A DNA stretch of 57,222 nucleotides, from assembly GCA_015654575.1 (NCBI GenBank), contig JAATGR010000038.1, positions 1 to 57,222 of the forward strand, read 5' to 3'. This stretch comes from Actinomycetales bacterium (lineage in GTDB: Bacteria > Actinomycetota > Actinomycetes > Actinomycetales > Microbacteriaceae). The position numbers and the translations under genes are program-made. Below the pieces are notes generated by a model. The model was not told the DNA's origin and made no database searches. It saw only the letters and a program-made list of their open reading frames with translations. Shown piece after piece: positions 44,209 through 53,286 of the stretch (positions are counted from its first letter, which is position 1; each line of letters opens with the position of its first letter).

Positions 44209-45315
44209 CGCGCTGAACACCTCGCGCACCGCAGCGAAAGCGTCTTCGAGACGCTCAGTCGGTGCGGTGAGGGCCAGGCGGACAGCGTGCGATTCCCTCA
44301 CACTGTAGGCATTGCCCGACGAGACACGGAATCCCCGACGTTCGATCTCATCGGCGAGCGACGCCGCCGACCTCGCGCGGTCGCCGTCGACGAGCCACAC
44401 GTAGAACCCTCCACTCGATCGGCTGTCAGCCTGCGGCATCCACTCACCGACATGCTGCAGCGCGAGCTCGAACCGTTCACGGTAGACCCCGGACAGCCAT
44501 CGCCCGCGATCGGCGAGCGTATGAAGCGCGTGTTCGGCTACCTCCTGGGCGACACGGGGCGCGCATCCCACTGTCGTGCCGTGGAGTGCCGCGACACGCA
44601 GACGGAACGCGGCCGGCGAGATCAGCGCGCCGACACGCAGCCCGGTCATGGAGTACGTCTTCGAAAACGTCCGTGCGGCGAAGACCCGCTCCGCTCCACC
44701 CGTCGCCGCACGGGGTGAGGGCGCAGACGCGCCCGAGAACACGATGCCTTCGTATGCTTCGTCCGAGAGCACGTACGCGCCATATGCCGCAGCGCGGTCG
44801 ACGAGTTGCTGCAGCTCCGCCGCCGACGCGACCGAGGCCATCGGGTTCGACGGAGAGTTGACCACGATCAGGGACGCACCGGCGGCTAAGCCCCGGTCGA
44901 TTCCCTCCCAATCGAAGAATCCGCCCTCGACCGTGCCCTGGAGATAGGTGTGGACGGGGATTCCCAGGTGCTCGGCGAGCACGCGATAGTTAGGCCACGC
45001 AGGATCCGGCACGACGATGCCACGCCCCGGGCCGCACACGGTCTCGATCGCGACGGCGACGGCCTCCGTGCCCCCCACTGTGATCACGACATCGTCACCG
45101 ACAGCATGAGTCTCGGTGGCGATCGCTTCCCGCAGCGACAGGAGACCGAGCTTCGGCGTGTACCCCACGCCGCGTGTAAGCGAGTCGACGGCGCACGTGC
45201 GCAGCTGCTCCGGCAGCAGTTGGTCGGGTTCGCCGATACCCAGGTCCAGCACTCCCGCCTCGGCATCGTCGTTGAGCAGACGAGTCACTGCGGCATCCTC
45301 GGACGTGTCGGTCAT
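44203..45315 (-). CDS. Class I/II aminotransferase
   Basis: 370 residues, PLP fold type I. NSPSNPM (153-159), VLSDEAYEG (182-190) and the Schiff-base Lys219 in TFSKTYSMTGLRVG are complete. The family moves amino groups between amino acids and 2-oxo acids. Its 3' end overlaps the M20 gene by six bases (convergent), and its 5' end is divergent from the pseudo-receiver regulator at 45522. It may deaminate the amino acid released by the peptidase or hydantoinase-like enzymes. Specificity unknown. Confidence 0.88.
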   Translation of the reverse strand: MTDTSEDAAVTRLLNDDAEAGVLDLGIGEPDQLLPEQLRTCAVDSLTRGVGYTPKLGLLSLREAIATETHAVGDDVVITVGGTEAVAVAIETVCGPGRGIVVPDPAWPNYRVLAEHLGIPVHTYLQGTVEGGFFDWEGIDRGLAAGASLIVVNSPSNPMASVASAAELQQLVDRAAAYGAYVLSDEAYEGIVFSGASAPSPRAATGGAERVFAARTFSKTYSMTGLRVGALISPAAFRLRVAALHGTTVGCAPRVAQEVAEHALHTLADRGRWLSGVYRERFELALQHVGEWMPQADSRSSGGFYVWLVDGDRARSAASLADEIERRGFRVSSGNAYSVRESHAVRLALTAPTERLEDAFAAVREVFSAS

Positions 45316-45331
45316 AAGCGGCTCCTGTTCG

Positions 45332-45341
45332 GATCATGTCA
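45332..45341. promoter_or_regulatory. Candidate operator, copy 1 (GATCATGTCA)
   Basis: The 10-mer GATCATGTCA occurs exactly twice in the divergent spacer between the aminotransferase and the winged-helix regulator. A third ATGTCA core is at 45432-45437. OmpR-type winged helices bind direct repeats, so these are candidate sites. Confidence 0.45.
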
Positions 45342-45405
45342 GGCGTGTCGCCTCTCCCCCAGGCTACGGACGCGGATTCGCTGAGTTCAGCCGGATACGT
45401 GTCGC

Positions 45406-45415
45406 GATCATGTCA
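45406..45415. promoter_or_regulatory. Candidate operator, copy 2 (GATCATGTCA)
   Basis: Second exact copy of the 10-mer, 74 bases from the first and in the same orientation, followed at 45432 by another ATGTCA core. Positioned 107 bases upstream of the regulator start. Confidence 0.45.
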
Positions 45416-45521
45416 ATAACCGCGCAACGAAATGTCATCGAAATGCTCGGGCAATCACGTCGTAATTGCGGCCGCCTCTAATGACAGCGTCCCGACCAGT
45501 GCGAATCGAGAGGAGGCGACG

Positions 45522-46835
45522 ATGAAGCGAGCGACGCAGTCTCACATCGGCCGCATCACCGAGCTTTCGCGCACGATCGCACTGACCGAGGCTGGAACGT
45601 TCCCCCACGGCATCCTGTCGACGCTGGGCGGCGGCCGATGGCCTGAGGCCCGGTCGTCATCGCTCGACGAGACCTCCCGGCACCTTGCGGCGAAGGGCGC
45701 CAGCCTGGTTGTCATCGCCGGCGAGACCGAGGCCTGGCTGATGCGGGCGATCTCGATCTGCCGCGCCGCCGGGCGGTTCCCGATCGCCGCACTGTTCGCT
45801 CCCGACGAAGGACTCGCTGTCGATATGCTCCGCGCGGGGGCGACGGTCACCGTGGACGCCACCCAATCGCTCGAAGACATCGCGACCCAGCTCATCGCGG
45901 TATTCGAGAGTTCCACGCCCACCCACTCCGGGCTGGACGTGCGCTTGCTGGAGGCGGAGGGGCTTCGCCTGGATATCGGCGCACGCCGGTGCGAGCTGGC
46001 GGGCGAACGCATCTCTCTCAGCGTCAACGAGTTCGACCTGTTGCACTATTTGATGACGCACGCGCAGGACGTCGTCCCCTCCGCCCGGATCACCGCCGAC
46101 CTCTGGAACATCCCAACGGACGCCGGGCTCAACATGCTTCGGCTGAACATCACGCGCCTGCGCAAGAAACTGGGTGACGCACCTCGCGCGGTGACCTACA
46201 TCGAATCCGTGCGCGGAATCGGCTATCAGTTCCGGTTACCCGTCGCAGAGGTCGGGCAGGAGCGTTCAGACGTGCGCCTGCGGCACACCGTCGCGACCCT
46301 CAACGCTCAGCACGACGGTCTCTACGATCTCCTCGAAAGTCTCCGCGCGGCGGCAACGATCCCCGAGCTGGCCACGAGCGTCGTCGAATGGGCAACCGGG
46401 CGAGGCTTCGCCGACGCGGCGACCGTGTTCAGGTTCGAGCAGCGCAACGGCCGGGAGCACAGCCAGCTCCTGGCCTCGTCAGGCATGTCCACACGATGGC
46501 GGCAGAGCATCGCCCTCGGCCATCCGGTTGATGAGAGCTTCATCGCTTCAGCGGCCTATCTGCGCGGATCGGTCATACAGCTCTCCGATATGAGTCGACC
46601 CGGGAGCCGATTCCCCACCACTGTCTCCATGTCCTCCGCGGAGAACCTCCACGCATGCCTGATCTTCCCCCTCACCCGTGACGCCGTCATTTGGGGCGAC
46701 GTCGGGTTCCTCTCCCGCGAACGGCGCGCGTTCCCGCCCTCGAGGGTGCGGTTCCTGCGCGCCGTCGCAGACATGATGTCGATCGCATTGAGTAACCCAC
46801 CCCGACAAGAAGAGGCGTGGGATGCAGATATTTGA
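45522..46835 (+). CDS. Transcriptional regulator: pseudo-receiver, OmpR-type winged helix, GAF-like domain
   Basis: 437 residues in three parts. Residues ~45-130 have a receiver-like alternation (LVVIAGETEAWLMRAISICR, APDEGLAVDMLRAGATVTVD) but lack the phospho-Asp after strand 3 and the Lys after strand 5. Residues ~145-238 are a Trans_reg_C winged helix (VNEFDLLHYLMTHAQDVV, RLRKKLGDAPRAVTYIESVR, GIGYQF). Residues ~265-425 look like a GAF sensor. No kinase gene is nearby, so it probably senses ligand rather than phosphorylation. AGGAGG precedes ATG 45522. It leads the hydantoinase-type operon and overlaps the next gene by 14 bases. Confidence 0.78.
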   Translation: MKRATQSHIGRITELSRTIALTEAGTFPHGILSTLGGGRWPEARSSSLDETSRHLAAKGASLVVIAGETEAWLMRAISICRAAGRFPIAALFAPDEGLAVDMLRAGATVTVDATQSLEDIATQLIAVFESSTPTHSGLDVRLLEAEGLRLDIGARRCELAGERISLSVNEFDLLHYLMTHAQDVVPSARITADLWNIPTDAGLNMLRLNITRLRKKLGDAPRAVTYIESVRGIGYQFRLPVAEVGQERSDVRLRHTVATLNAQHDGLYDLLESLRAAATIPELATSVVEWATGRGFADAATVFRFEQRNGREHSQLLASSGMSTRWRQSIALGHPVDESFIASAAYLRGSVIQLSDMSRPGSRFPTTVSMSSAENLHACLIFPLTRDAVIWGDVGFLSRERRAFPPSRVRFLRAVADMMSIALSNPPRQEEAWDADI

Positions 46836-47637
46836 CGACCAGGACGTGCTCGCTCTGATCTCCGCCGAAAACGCCGTGCCGCTGATCACCCGCGCATACG
46901 CGGCGCTGGGCACCGGTAGCGCCTATCAGAGTGTCAAGCAGACGCTTCCCGCTGGCGACAGCGGATTCTTCCTCTCGCTCGCCGCGACCGTGCCGGACTT
47001 CGGCTACGCGATCACGAAATGGGGCTCCTACATTCCCGGTGACCACGCGCGACCGGGAGTCTCGTCCTCGACGATCCTGGTGTCCGCCTCTGACGGAGGA
47101 GAACCCGTCGCGCTGGTGCAGGGCATGGCGGTGACGATCGCACGAACCGCTGCGGCCACCGCCGCCATCGTGCGCAGGTTCGCGCCGGACGCCTCCCGTG
47201 TCGTGCTGATCGGGTACGGTCCGATCAACCGCGCGGTCGAGGCGGCACTGGCTGCAACGTGCTCGTTCACCTCCGGGACGATACTGACCCGGTCCGGCAA
47301 GTCACACAGTCCTCGGTTGGAGGCGATGGCCCTCCCCGGCGCCCGAGATGCCGTCGGCAGCGCCGACATCGTCATCTCCGCGACGGGCGCCCATTCCCCG
47401 GTAGCCGACCTGAGGTGGCTGGCCCCGGGAGCGCTGGCGATCTCGCTCGACGGTGCCGCAACCTGGGCGGGACACGACGACGCGCACGCGCTGAGCGATC
47501 ACGACGACGCTCGGCTTCCTTCGCTCGCACGCGCCTTCGCGCAACCCCCGACGTATCGCCCCCGCTTCATCGACTCGGCCGGTTCGGGCGTCGCTGACGT
47601 CGCGGTGTGCCGACTACTCATGGAATCCACGCCATGA
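46822..47637 (+). CDS. Ornithine cyclodeaminase / mu-crystallin family protein
   Basis: 271 residues, shorter than the usual 310-350. The N-terminal part contains AITKWGSY with the conserved Lys66, TIARTAAATAA gives the Arg/Thr region and VVLIGYGPINRAVEAAL is the NAD-binding loop. Members are ornithine cyclodeaminases, alanine dehydrogenases or ketimine reductases. The 14-base overlap with the regulator and ATGA overlap with the MFS gene show co-translation. Likely handles a cyclic imino acid related to proline, which suits an oxoproline/hydantoin operon. Exact reaction unknown. Confidence 0.8.
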   Translation: MQIFDDQDVLALISAENAVPLITRAYAALGTGSAYQSVKQTLPAGDSGFFLSLAATVPDFGYAITKWGSYIPGDHARPGVSSSTILVSASDGGEPVALVQGMAVTIARTAAATAAIVRRFAPDASRVVLIGYGPINRAVEAALAATCSFTSGTILTRSGKSHSPRLEAMALPGARDAVGSADIVISATGAHSPVADLRWLAPGALAISLDGAATWAGHDDAHALSDHDDARLPSLARAFAQPPTYRPRFIDSAGSGVADVAVCRLLMESTP

Positions 47638-48671
47638 GCGGCCTCCTCTCCCCCGAAGGCGCGCTTCTCCTGCTCGTGTCCGCGTTCTCCGCGTTCCCAA
47701 GTCCCTTCTACGGCTCGTTGCTCGCCGTGAGCTCGTGGGGAATCTGGGCGCCGGCCGTGCTGTTCTCCGTCCACGGCGCGGCGGTGATCGTCGCTATGTC
47801 GCTCCTGCACCGCATGAGGTCCCTCTCCGTGCACCCGCGCGTCCTGGTCGCGGCCGCTCTGATCATCGACGCGGCCGGCGGCATCGTTCTCGCCATCGGC
47901 TTCCAGACCGGAAACATTGTGCTGCTGTTGGCCGCACGCGCGGTGACCGGCATTGCCCTGGGACTGTCTACGCCGCTGCTCTCGGAACGACTCACCCGCG
48001 GCACGCGCGGCACCGCAGCGGCAACGGCCGGAACCCTTGGTGGAGTCGGCGTCGGCGCCCTGTGCGCGGCCGCGCTGAGCACACTCGGCATCCCGACATC
48101 GCTCGTGTTCCTCTCCGGCACGGCAGGGCTGCTGCTCGGGGTCGCCGTCGCGCTACGTCTGCCGGGACGCGGCCCCGGAGTGGCGACGGCACCCGGGGCG
48201 ACGGGATGGACACGTTCGGATGGGACGGCCGCAGCCCTGGTCTTCATCTCCAACGGGGTGCTGGGTTTGTTCACGTCCCTCATCCCGTTAAGCATCATCG
48301 CTCGCATCGGCGGTGGTTCACTGATGGCGGGCGCCGTGGTAGCCACCGCCATGCTGGGAGCAGGAGGGGCACGACTGGCATCGAAGACCACGAGACCGTG
48401 GGCAAGTGCCGTAACAGCGACGCTCGCTCTGGCGTTCGGCTCCGTGATGCTCGCGACCGGCATCGCCGTATCCTCGCCGATCGCGACGCTCATCGGCGGC
48501 GCCCTCCTGGGCGCGGCGGCGGGCATCGGCTACGACAGCGGAATCCGTCTAGCAATCGGTTCGAAAGGCGATGCGCTCTCACGCGTCGCCTCCCTGGCCA
48601 AAGCGCAGCGGGCGGGCCAATTCGGCCTGGTTCTTCCTGCTCTTGCGGTCCCCCTGCTCACACCAGGGTGA
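47634..48671 (+). CDS. MFS-type transporter
   Basis: 345 residues with about ten hydrophobic segments, and a conserved-looking loop GLSTPLLSERLTRGTRGTAAA after TM4, reminiscent of major facilitator carriers. It is shorter than the usual ~400 and starts directly in the first membrane helix (SPEGALLLLVSAF). ATG 47634 overlaps the cyclodeaminase stop. It may import the operon's substrate or export a by-product. 57 bases separate it from hyuA. Confidence 0.72.
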   Translation: MSGLLSPEGALLLLVSAFSAFPSPFYGSLLAVSSWGIWAPAVLFSVHGAAVIVAMSLLHRMRSLSVHPRVLVAAALIIDAAGGIVLAIGFQTGNIVLLLAARAVTGIALGLSTPLLSERLTRGTRGTAAATAGTLGGVGVGALCAAALSTLGIPTSLVFLSGTAGLLLGVAVALRLPGRGPGVATAPGATGWTRSDGTAAALVFISNGVLGLFTSLIPLSIIARIGGGSLMAGAVVATAMLGAGGARLASKTTRPWASAVTATLALAFGSVMLATGIAVSSPIATLIGGALLGAAAGIGYDSGIRLAIGSKGDALSRVASLAKAQRAGQFGLVLPALAVPLLTPG

Positions 48672-48728
48672 GCCGAGACACGGCCCTCACCTCACTTCGT
48701 CCCTATTCCTTCGACAAGGAGCATTTTC

Positions 48729-50795
48729 ATGCGAGTCAGTTTTGACATCGGTGGCACCTTTACCGACCTCGTCCTCCTCGATGACACCACCGGGCGCGCG
48801 TGGCTGGGCAAGTCGCTCACGACATACGAAGACTTCTCCCGTGCGATCGAAGCCGGCGTCCAGCAGGTCCTCGCCGCGGCCGGCGCGGACGCAGACGCCG
48901 TCACCGACAGCGTCGTGGGCGCGACAACGCTCATCACGAACGCGCTGATCGAGCGCCGGGGAGCCAAAACCGCGTTGATCACGACGGCGGGATTCGTCGA
49001 CACGATCGAGATCGGGCGCGAGTGGCGTTACGACCTCTACGATCCTCGGCTGACACTGCCCGCCCCGTTGGTCGCCGCGACCGAACGATTCGGCGTCGCA
49101 GGGCGTCTGATGGCGGATGGCAGCGAGCGCACGCCGCTGGACGAGCAGGAGGTGCGTCGCATCGCGCAGACGCTGCGCGGCCGCGGCATCGAAGCCATCG
49201 CGGTCTGCCTTCTGCACTCGTACGCGAATCCCGCGCACGAGGACCGCGTGGGGCGCATCCTGGCCGAGGAGCTGCCCGACATGCCCGTCACGCTCTCCTC
49301 CCGCCTGGTCCCGGTGATCCGCGAGTACGAGCGCACCGTGACCACGGTCGCGAACGCCTACGTGCGACCCATCGCCGGGGAGCACTTCGCCGACATCGAA
49401 CACGCTCTGAGCCGCATCGGCATCGACGACACCCTGGTCATGATGCAGTCCAACGGCGGCGTGATCCGCGTGCCCACGGCACGGGAATTCCCGCTGCGGC
49501 TGCTGGAGTCCGGCCCGGCGGCCGGAGCGATCGGCGCCGCACACATCGGCGAGACACTCGGCATCCAGCGTTTGATCGCCTTCGACATGGGTGGGACGAC
49601 CGCGAAGGTGTGCGTGATCGAAGGCGGCTCGCCCACCATCAAGAACTCCTTCGAGGTCGGCCGCGTGCACCGCCTCAAGCCCGGGTCCGGGCTTCCCGTG
49701 ACGATGCCGGTCGTGGAGATGATCGAGATCGGAGCCGGCGGCGGCTCGATCGCCTCCATCGACGGCCTGGGTCTGCTCCAAGTCGGCCCCCATTCGGCGG
49801 GCTCCCGACCCGGACCGGCCGGATACGGCCTCGGCGGAGACCAGCCGACAGTCACGGACGCGGACATCGTGCTGGGCTACCTCGATCCGGACTACTTCCT
49901 GGGCGGCACGATGTCGCTCGATGTGGATGCGTCGCGGAGCGCCCTACTCGACGGCATCGGCGGGGCATTCCACGACGATGCGGTGGCCTCGGCCGCTGCG
50001 GTGGTGCGGGTCGTCAATGAGCACATGGCCCTCGCGATCCAAGTGCACGCTACCGAGCAGGGTCACGACCCTCGCGACTTCGCGATGTTCGCTTTCGGCG
50101 GGGCCGCACCGCTGCACGCGACGCGCGTGGCCCGAATCCTCGGCGTCCGCGAGGTCGTGATCCCCGCCGCGGCGGGCGTGCTGTCAGCGACCGGGCTGCT
50201 GGTGGCCCCTCCGATGGTGGAGGCGTCCCGCACTCGGATGTTGCCCCTGAGCCACTGGGACGCGCAGGCTATTGCGGATCAGTTCGACGCGTTGGAGGCG
50301 CAGGCCGCGGATGAGCTGTCGGTCCCCGCGGACCGCTACGAGCACTTCGCCGACATGAGGTTCACCGGACAGGGCTTCGACATCGAGGTCCGGGTGGATC
50401 CCAGAGACGGTCCCGAGGAGTACTTGGCGAAGTTCACCGCCGAGTACGAGCGCATCTACACCGTCCGGCCCGACTACCCGAACGCAGAGGTCGTCACCTT
50501 CCGCGTCCGCGGGTATGGCGCGTTCACCGTGCCGACCCTTACCCGCACCCAGACAGGCGTCGCTGACCGCGTGCCGATCTCGCGCAGCCGCAGGGCGTGG
50601 TTCCCGGAAACCGGAATGGTGGATACCCCCGTGTTCGACATGTTGCGGACAGAGATCGACACCCCCGTGGAAGGCCCGGCCATCTTCCAGCTTCCAGAGT
50701 CGACTGCGGTAGTCGGCCCCGGCGACATCGCGGTCCTGGATGCGGACGGGAATCTCCACGTGCGCATCTCGACCACCGAGGCGGCGACGGCATGA
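48729..50795 (+). CDS. hyuA: Hydantoinase/oxoprolinase subunit A (HyuA family)
   Basis: 688 residues, full HyuA length. The ASKHA nucleotide-binding pattern is present as SFDIGGTFTDLVLLD at the N-terminus and FDMGGTTAKVCVIEGG in the middle, with AGGGSIA before the C-terminal lobe. HyuA pairs with HyuB in ATP-dependent opening of 5-oxoproline, N-methylhydantoin or acetone-type carboxylation. AAGGAG precedes ATG 48729. The next gene overlaps by four bases and is not hyuB but the TIM-barrel protein. Confidence 0.93.
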   Translation: MRVSFDIGGTFTDLVLLDDTTGRAWLGKSLTTYEDFSRAIEAGVQQVLAAAGADADAVTDSVVGATTLITNALIERRGAKTALITTAGFVDTIEIGREWRYDLYDPRLTLPAPLVAATERFGVAGRLMADGSERTPLDEQEVRRIAQTLRGRGIEAIAVCLLHSYANPAHEDRVGRILAEELPDMPVTLSSRLVPVIREYERTVTTVANAYVRPIAGEHFADIEHALSRIGIDDTLVMMQSNGGVIRVPTAREFPLRLLESGPAAGAIGAAHIGETLGIQRLIAFDMGGTTAKVCVIEGGSPTIKNSFEVGRVHRLKPGSGLPVTMPVVEMIEIGAGGGSIASIDGLGLLQVGPHSAGSRPGPAGYGLGGDQPTVTDADIVLGYLDPDYFLGGTMSLDVDASRSALLDGIGGAFHDDAVASAAAVVRVVNEHMALAIQVHATEQGHDPRDFAMFAFGGAAPLHATRVARILGVREVVIPAAAGVLSATGLLVAPPMVEASRTRMLPLSHWDAQAIADQFDALEAQAADELSVPADRYEHFADMRFTGQGFDIEVRVDPRDGPEEYLAKFTAEYERIYTVRPDYPNAEVVTFRVRGYGAFTVPTLTRTQTGVADRVPISRSRRAWFPETGMVDTPVFDMLRTEIDTPVEGPAIFQLPESTAVVGPGDIAVLDADGNLHVRISTTEAATA

Positions 50796-51709
50796 CCAGC
50801 TCGGAACGCGCCTCCGCGGCGATGCGCGGAATGGGTTTGACCATGCCGTCCGCGGCGGCGATGACCTCGACAGCGCGATTCACGGACGGCGGAGCCTACA
50901 AATGGGAGATCGCCGGAGCCTTTGACGGTCCCTCCGTGCGCGCCATCTGCGGTCGACTCTCCGAACATGGGCTTCGCCTGCACCAGGTGACCAACACGGT
51001 CGGGATCATGCGCTACCTGGATGAGGAGATCGTCGACCTGGTCGCGGCGTGCACCGAGGCCTCCGTCCAGCTGCGGCTCTCCGCCGGTCCGCGCGGCATA
51101 TTCGACATCGGCGGACAGCGGCTGGCTTCGGCCGGAGTCGCCGCGGCCAGCGCATATCGGATACGCGGCTACGCATATCTCACGGACGCGATCGAAGACG
51201 TGTGGCACGCGATCGATCTCGGCGTCCGGGGTTTCATCGTCTTCGACGAAGGGCTTCTGTTCGCGCTGCATACCCTGCAGGAGCAGGGCGTGCTCCCACG
51301 CCTGCACCTGAAGGCGTCATCGAACATGGGGGCGCAGAACGGCGCGCATGTGCGAGCGCTCGAACGGCTGGGAGCCGATTCGGTCAACGTCCAACGCGAC
51401 CTCGACGTCGCAATGATCGCCAGCATCCGTGCTGCGACGACAGTGCCCCTCGACATCCACACCGACAACCCAGCGCAGACAGGAGGGTTCGTGCGCGGAT
51501 ACGACGTCCCGCGGCTCGCTCGGGCCGCCGCGCCGGTCTACCTCAAGACCGGCAATGCCGCGCAGAACTTCTCGGACACCGCGCCAACCGAGCGCGAGCG
51601 CGAGCTCATCGTCCACCAGTTACGTCTCGACCATCAGCAGCTTCAGCGCGGGGCCCCCGAGCTCACTCCCTCCGACACCCCGGAGTTCTCAGAAGGATCA
51701 CACTCATGA
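50792..51709 (+). CDS. U32 peptidase-like TIM-barrel protein
   Basis: 305 residues. LRLSAGPRGIFDIGG, LHLKASSNMGAQNG, LGADSVNVQRDL and PLDIHTDNPAQTGGF suggest a beta/alpha barrel similar to peptidase U32 family proteins, which in fact often serve as non-peptidase enzymes (for example in tRNA or ubiquinone hydroxylation). No zinc motif or Cys cluster is visible. It overlaps hyuA and hyuB by four bases each, so it is made with the two oxoprolinase-like subunits. Function unknown. Confidence 0.68.
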   Translation: MTSSERASAAMRGMGLTMPSAAAMTSTARFTDGGAYKWEIAGAFDGPSVRAICGRLSEHGLRLHQVTNTVGIMRYLDEEIVDLVAACTEASVQLRLSAGPRGIFDIGGQRLASAGVAAASAYRIRGYAYLTDAIEDVWHAIDLGVRGFIVFDEGLLFALHTLQEQGVLPRLHLKASSNMGAQNGAHVRALERLGADSVNVQRDLDVAMIASIRAATTVPLDIHTDNPAQTGGFVRGYDVPRLARAAAPVYLKTGNAAQNFSDTAPTERERELIVHQLRLDHQQLQRGAPELTPSDTPEFSEGSHS

Positions 51710-53250
51710 CACATTGGGATGCCGCAAATCTGCAGATCATCTGGCAGCGGCTGATCTCCATCGCCGATGAGATGGCCGCCGTGCTGCTTCGCACCGCCTT
51801 CAGCTCGGTGGTCCGGGAGTCCAACGACCTCGCGTGTGCGCTCCTCACACGCAACGGCGACCTGCTCGTCGAGTACGGGCGCTCGGTGCCGGTGTTCACC
51901 GGCACCGTCGCGGGCACCGTCACCAAGATGGTCGAGCACTTCGGCGTCGAGAACCTCGTCGAGGGGGACGTGCTCGCCACCAATGATCCATGGTTCGGGA
52001 ACACTCATCTGCCGGACGTCACCGCGGCGGCTCCGTTGTTCCATCACGGAGTGCTCGTCGGCTACGTTGCCAGCATTTGTCACGTCTCCGACATCGGCGG
52101 CACCTCGGAGGGTGCCTTCGCGCAGGACATCTACGAGGAGGGCTTCTGCCTTCCGCCGGTCAAACTCGTCGACGCCGGACGACCGAATGATCTGGTCCGC
52201 TACATCCTGGCTCGGAACGTGCGCGTACCCCAGCAGGTGCTCGGGGACCTCGATGCCCTTATCGCAGCCAACAGCCTCGGCATCCGCCGCCTGGCCGCCG
52301 TGCTCGAGGATGATCCCGGACTCGACCTCGACGACGTCGCGCGCGCGATCTGCGACACATCGGAGCGCGCGATGCGCGCGGCGATCACAGCGATCCCCGA
52401 CGGGGAGTATCCCGCGCAGATCGATCTCGACGGCTTCGAGGAGCCCAAACGCATCGTGGTCACGGTCCGCGTGACGGGCGACGAGCTCGAGGTCGATTAC
52501 GAGGGAACGTCCCGGCAGTCGCAATACGGCATCAACTCCGCATCGCCGACGGTGGGATACACCCGCTACGGCCTGAACATGCTGCTGATCCCCGAGATCC
52601 CCAACAACGAAGGCACCCTGCGTCCGATCTCGATCCGCATCCCCCAAGGATCGTTGCTGAACCCGACCAAGACCGCCGCGGTGAGCGCGAACTTCCCGGC
52701 CCATGCGATCCCGAGCGTTCTCTCCCGCGCACTGCTGGGCCCCTTGCCGACACGCGTTTCCGCGGCTGCGGGTACGCCGTTCTGGGTCACGGGGCTACGC
52801 GGGCAGACCGATGACGGGCAGTTCGCCTCCATCCTCTGCTTCAACGGTGGTCAGGGCGCGGCTCAGGGACTGGACGGATACGCGACCCTGTCGACACCGT
52901 CGAACGTGTCGAACACCCCGGTCGAAGTGGTGGAGTCAACCGCCCCCGTCCTTGTCGAGCAGAAGACGATCGCGCGCGGGTCCGGTGGGCACGGTCGATG
53001 GCACGGCGGCGAGGGCCAGGAGGTCGTGATGCGAAGCGTGCACGACCGACCCATCGACGTCGTGTTCCTCACCGAGCGGATCGAGCACGCCGCCCCAGGC
53101 CTCGCCGGCGGCGAGGACGGAATGGCGGGGCTGCTCGAAGTCGACGGCGTCCGCGTCGCCGAGCCCAAGGGTCGCATACAGCTCCGCCCGGGACAGACCA
53201 TCCGCCTGCGGACCCCCGGCGGCGGCGGCTTCGGACCCGCATCCCTGTGA
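51706..53250 (+). CDS. hyuB: Hydantoinase/oxoprolinase subunit B (HyuB family)
   Basis: 514 residues. ESNDLACALLTRNGDLL, LATNDPWFGNTHLPDVT, HVSDIGGTSEGAF and EGFCLPPVKL are typical of HyuB (N-methylhydantoinase B). The C-terminal GGGGFGP closes the family pattern. Together with HyuA it forms an ATP-dependent cyclic amidase. ATG 51706 overlaps the preceding gene; the Gly-rich segment SGGHGRWHGGEGQE is near the C-terminus. Confidence 0.93.
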   Translation: MTHWDAANLQIIWQRLISIADEMAAVLLRTAFSSVVRESNDLACALLTRNGDLLVEYGRSVPVFTGTVAGTVTKMVEHFGVENLVEGDVLATNDPWFGNTHLPDVTAAAPLFHHGVLVGYVASICHVSDIGGTSEGAFAQDIYEEGFCLPPVKLVDAGRPNDLVRYILARNVRVPQQVLGDLDALIAANSLGIRRLAAVLEDDPGLDLDDVARAICDTSERAMRAAITAIPDGEYPAQIDLDGFEEPKRIVVTVRVTGDELEVDYEGTSRQSQYGINSASPTVGYTRYGLNMLLIPEIPNNEGTLRPISIRIPQGSLLNPTKTAAVSANFPAHAIPSVLSRALLGPLPTRVSAAAGTPFWVTGLRGQTDDGQFASILCFNGGQGAAQGLDGYATLSTPSNVSNTPVEVVESTAPVLVEQKTIARGSGGHGRWHGGEGQEVVMRSVHDRPIDVVFLTERIEHAAPGLAGGEDGMAGLLEVDGVRVAEPKGRIQLRPGQTIRLRTPGGGGFGPASL

Positions 53251-53286
53251 TTCCCGCGCTTCGCGCATTCGAGAAAGGAAACTCCC

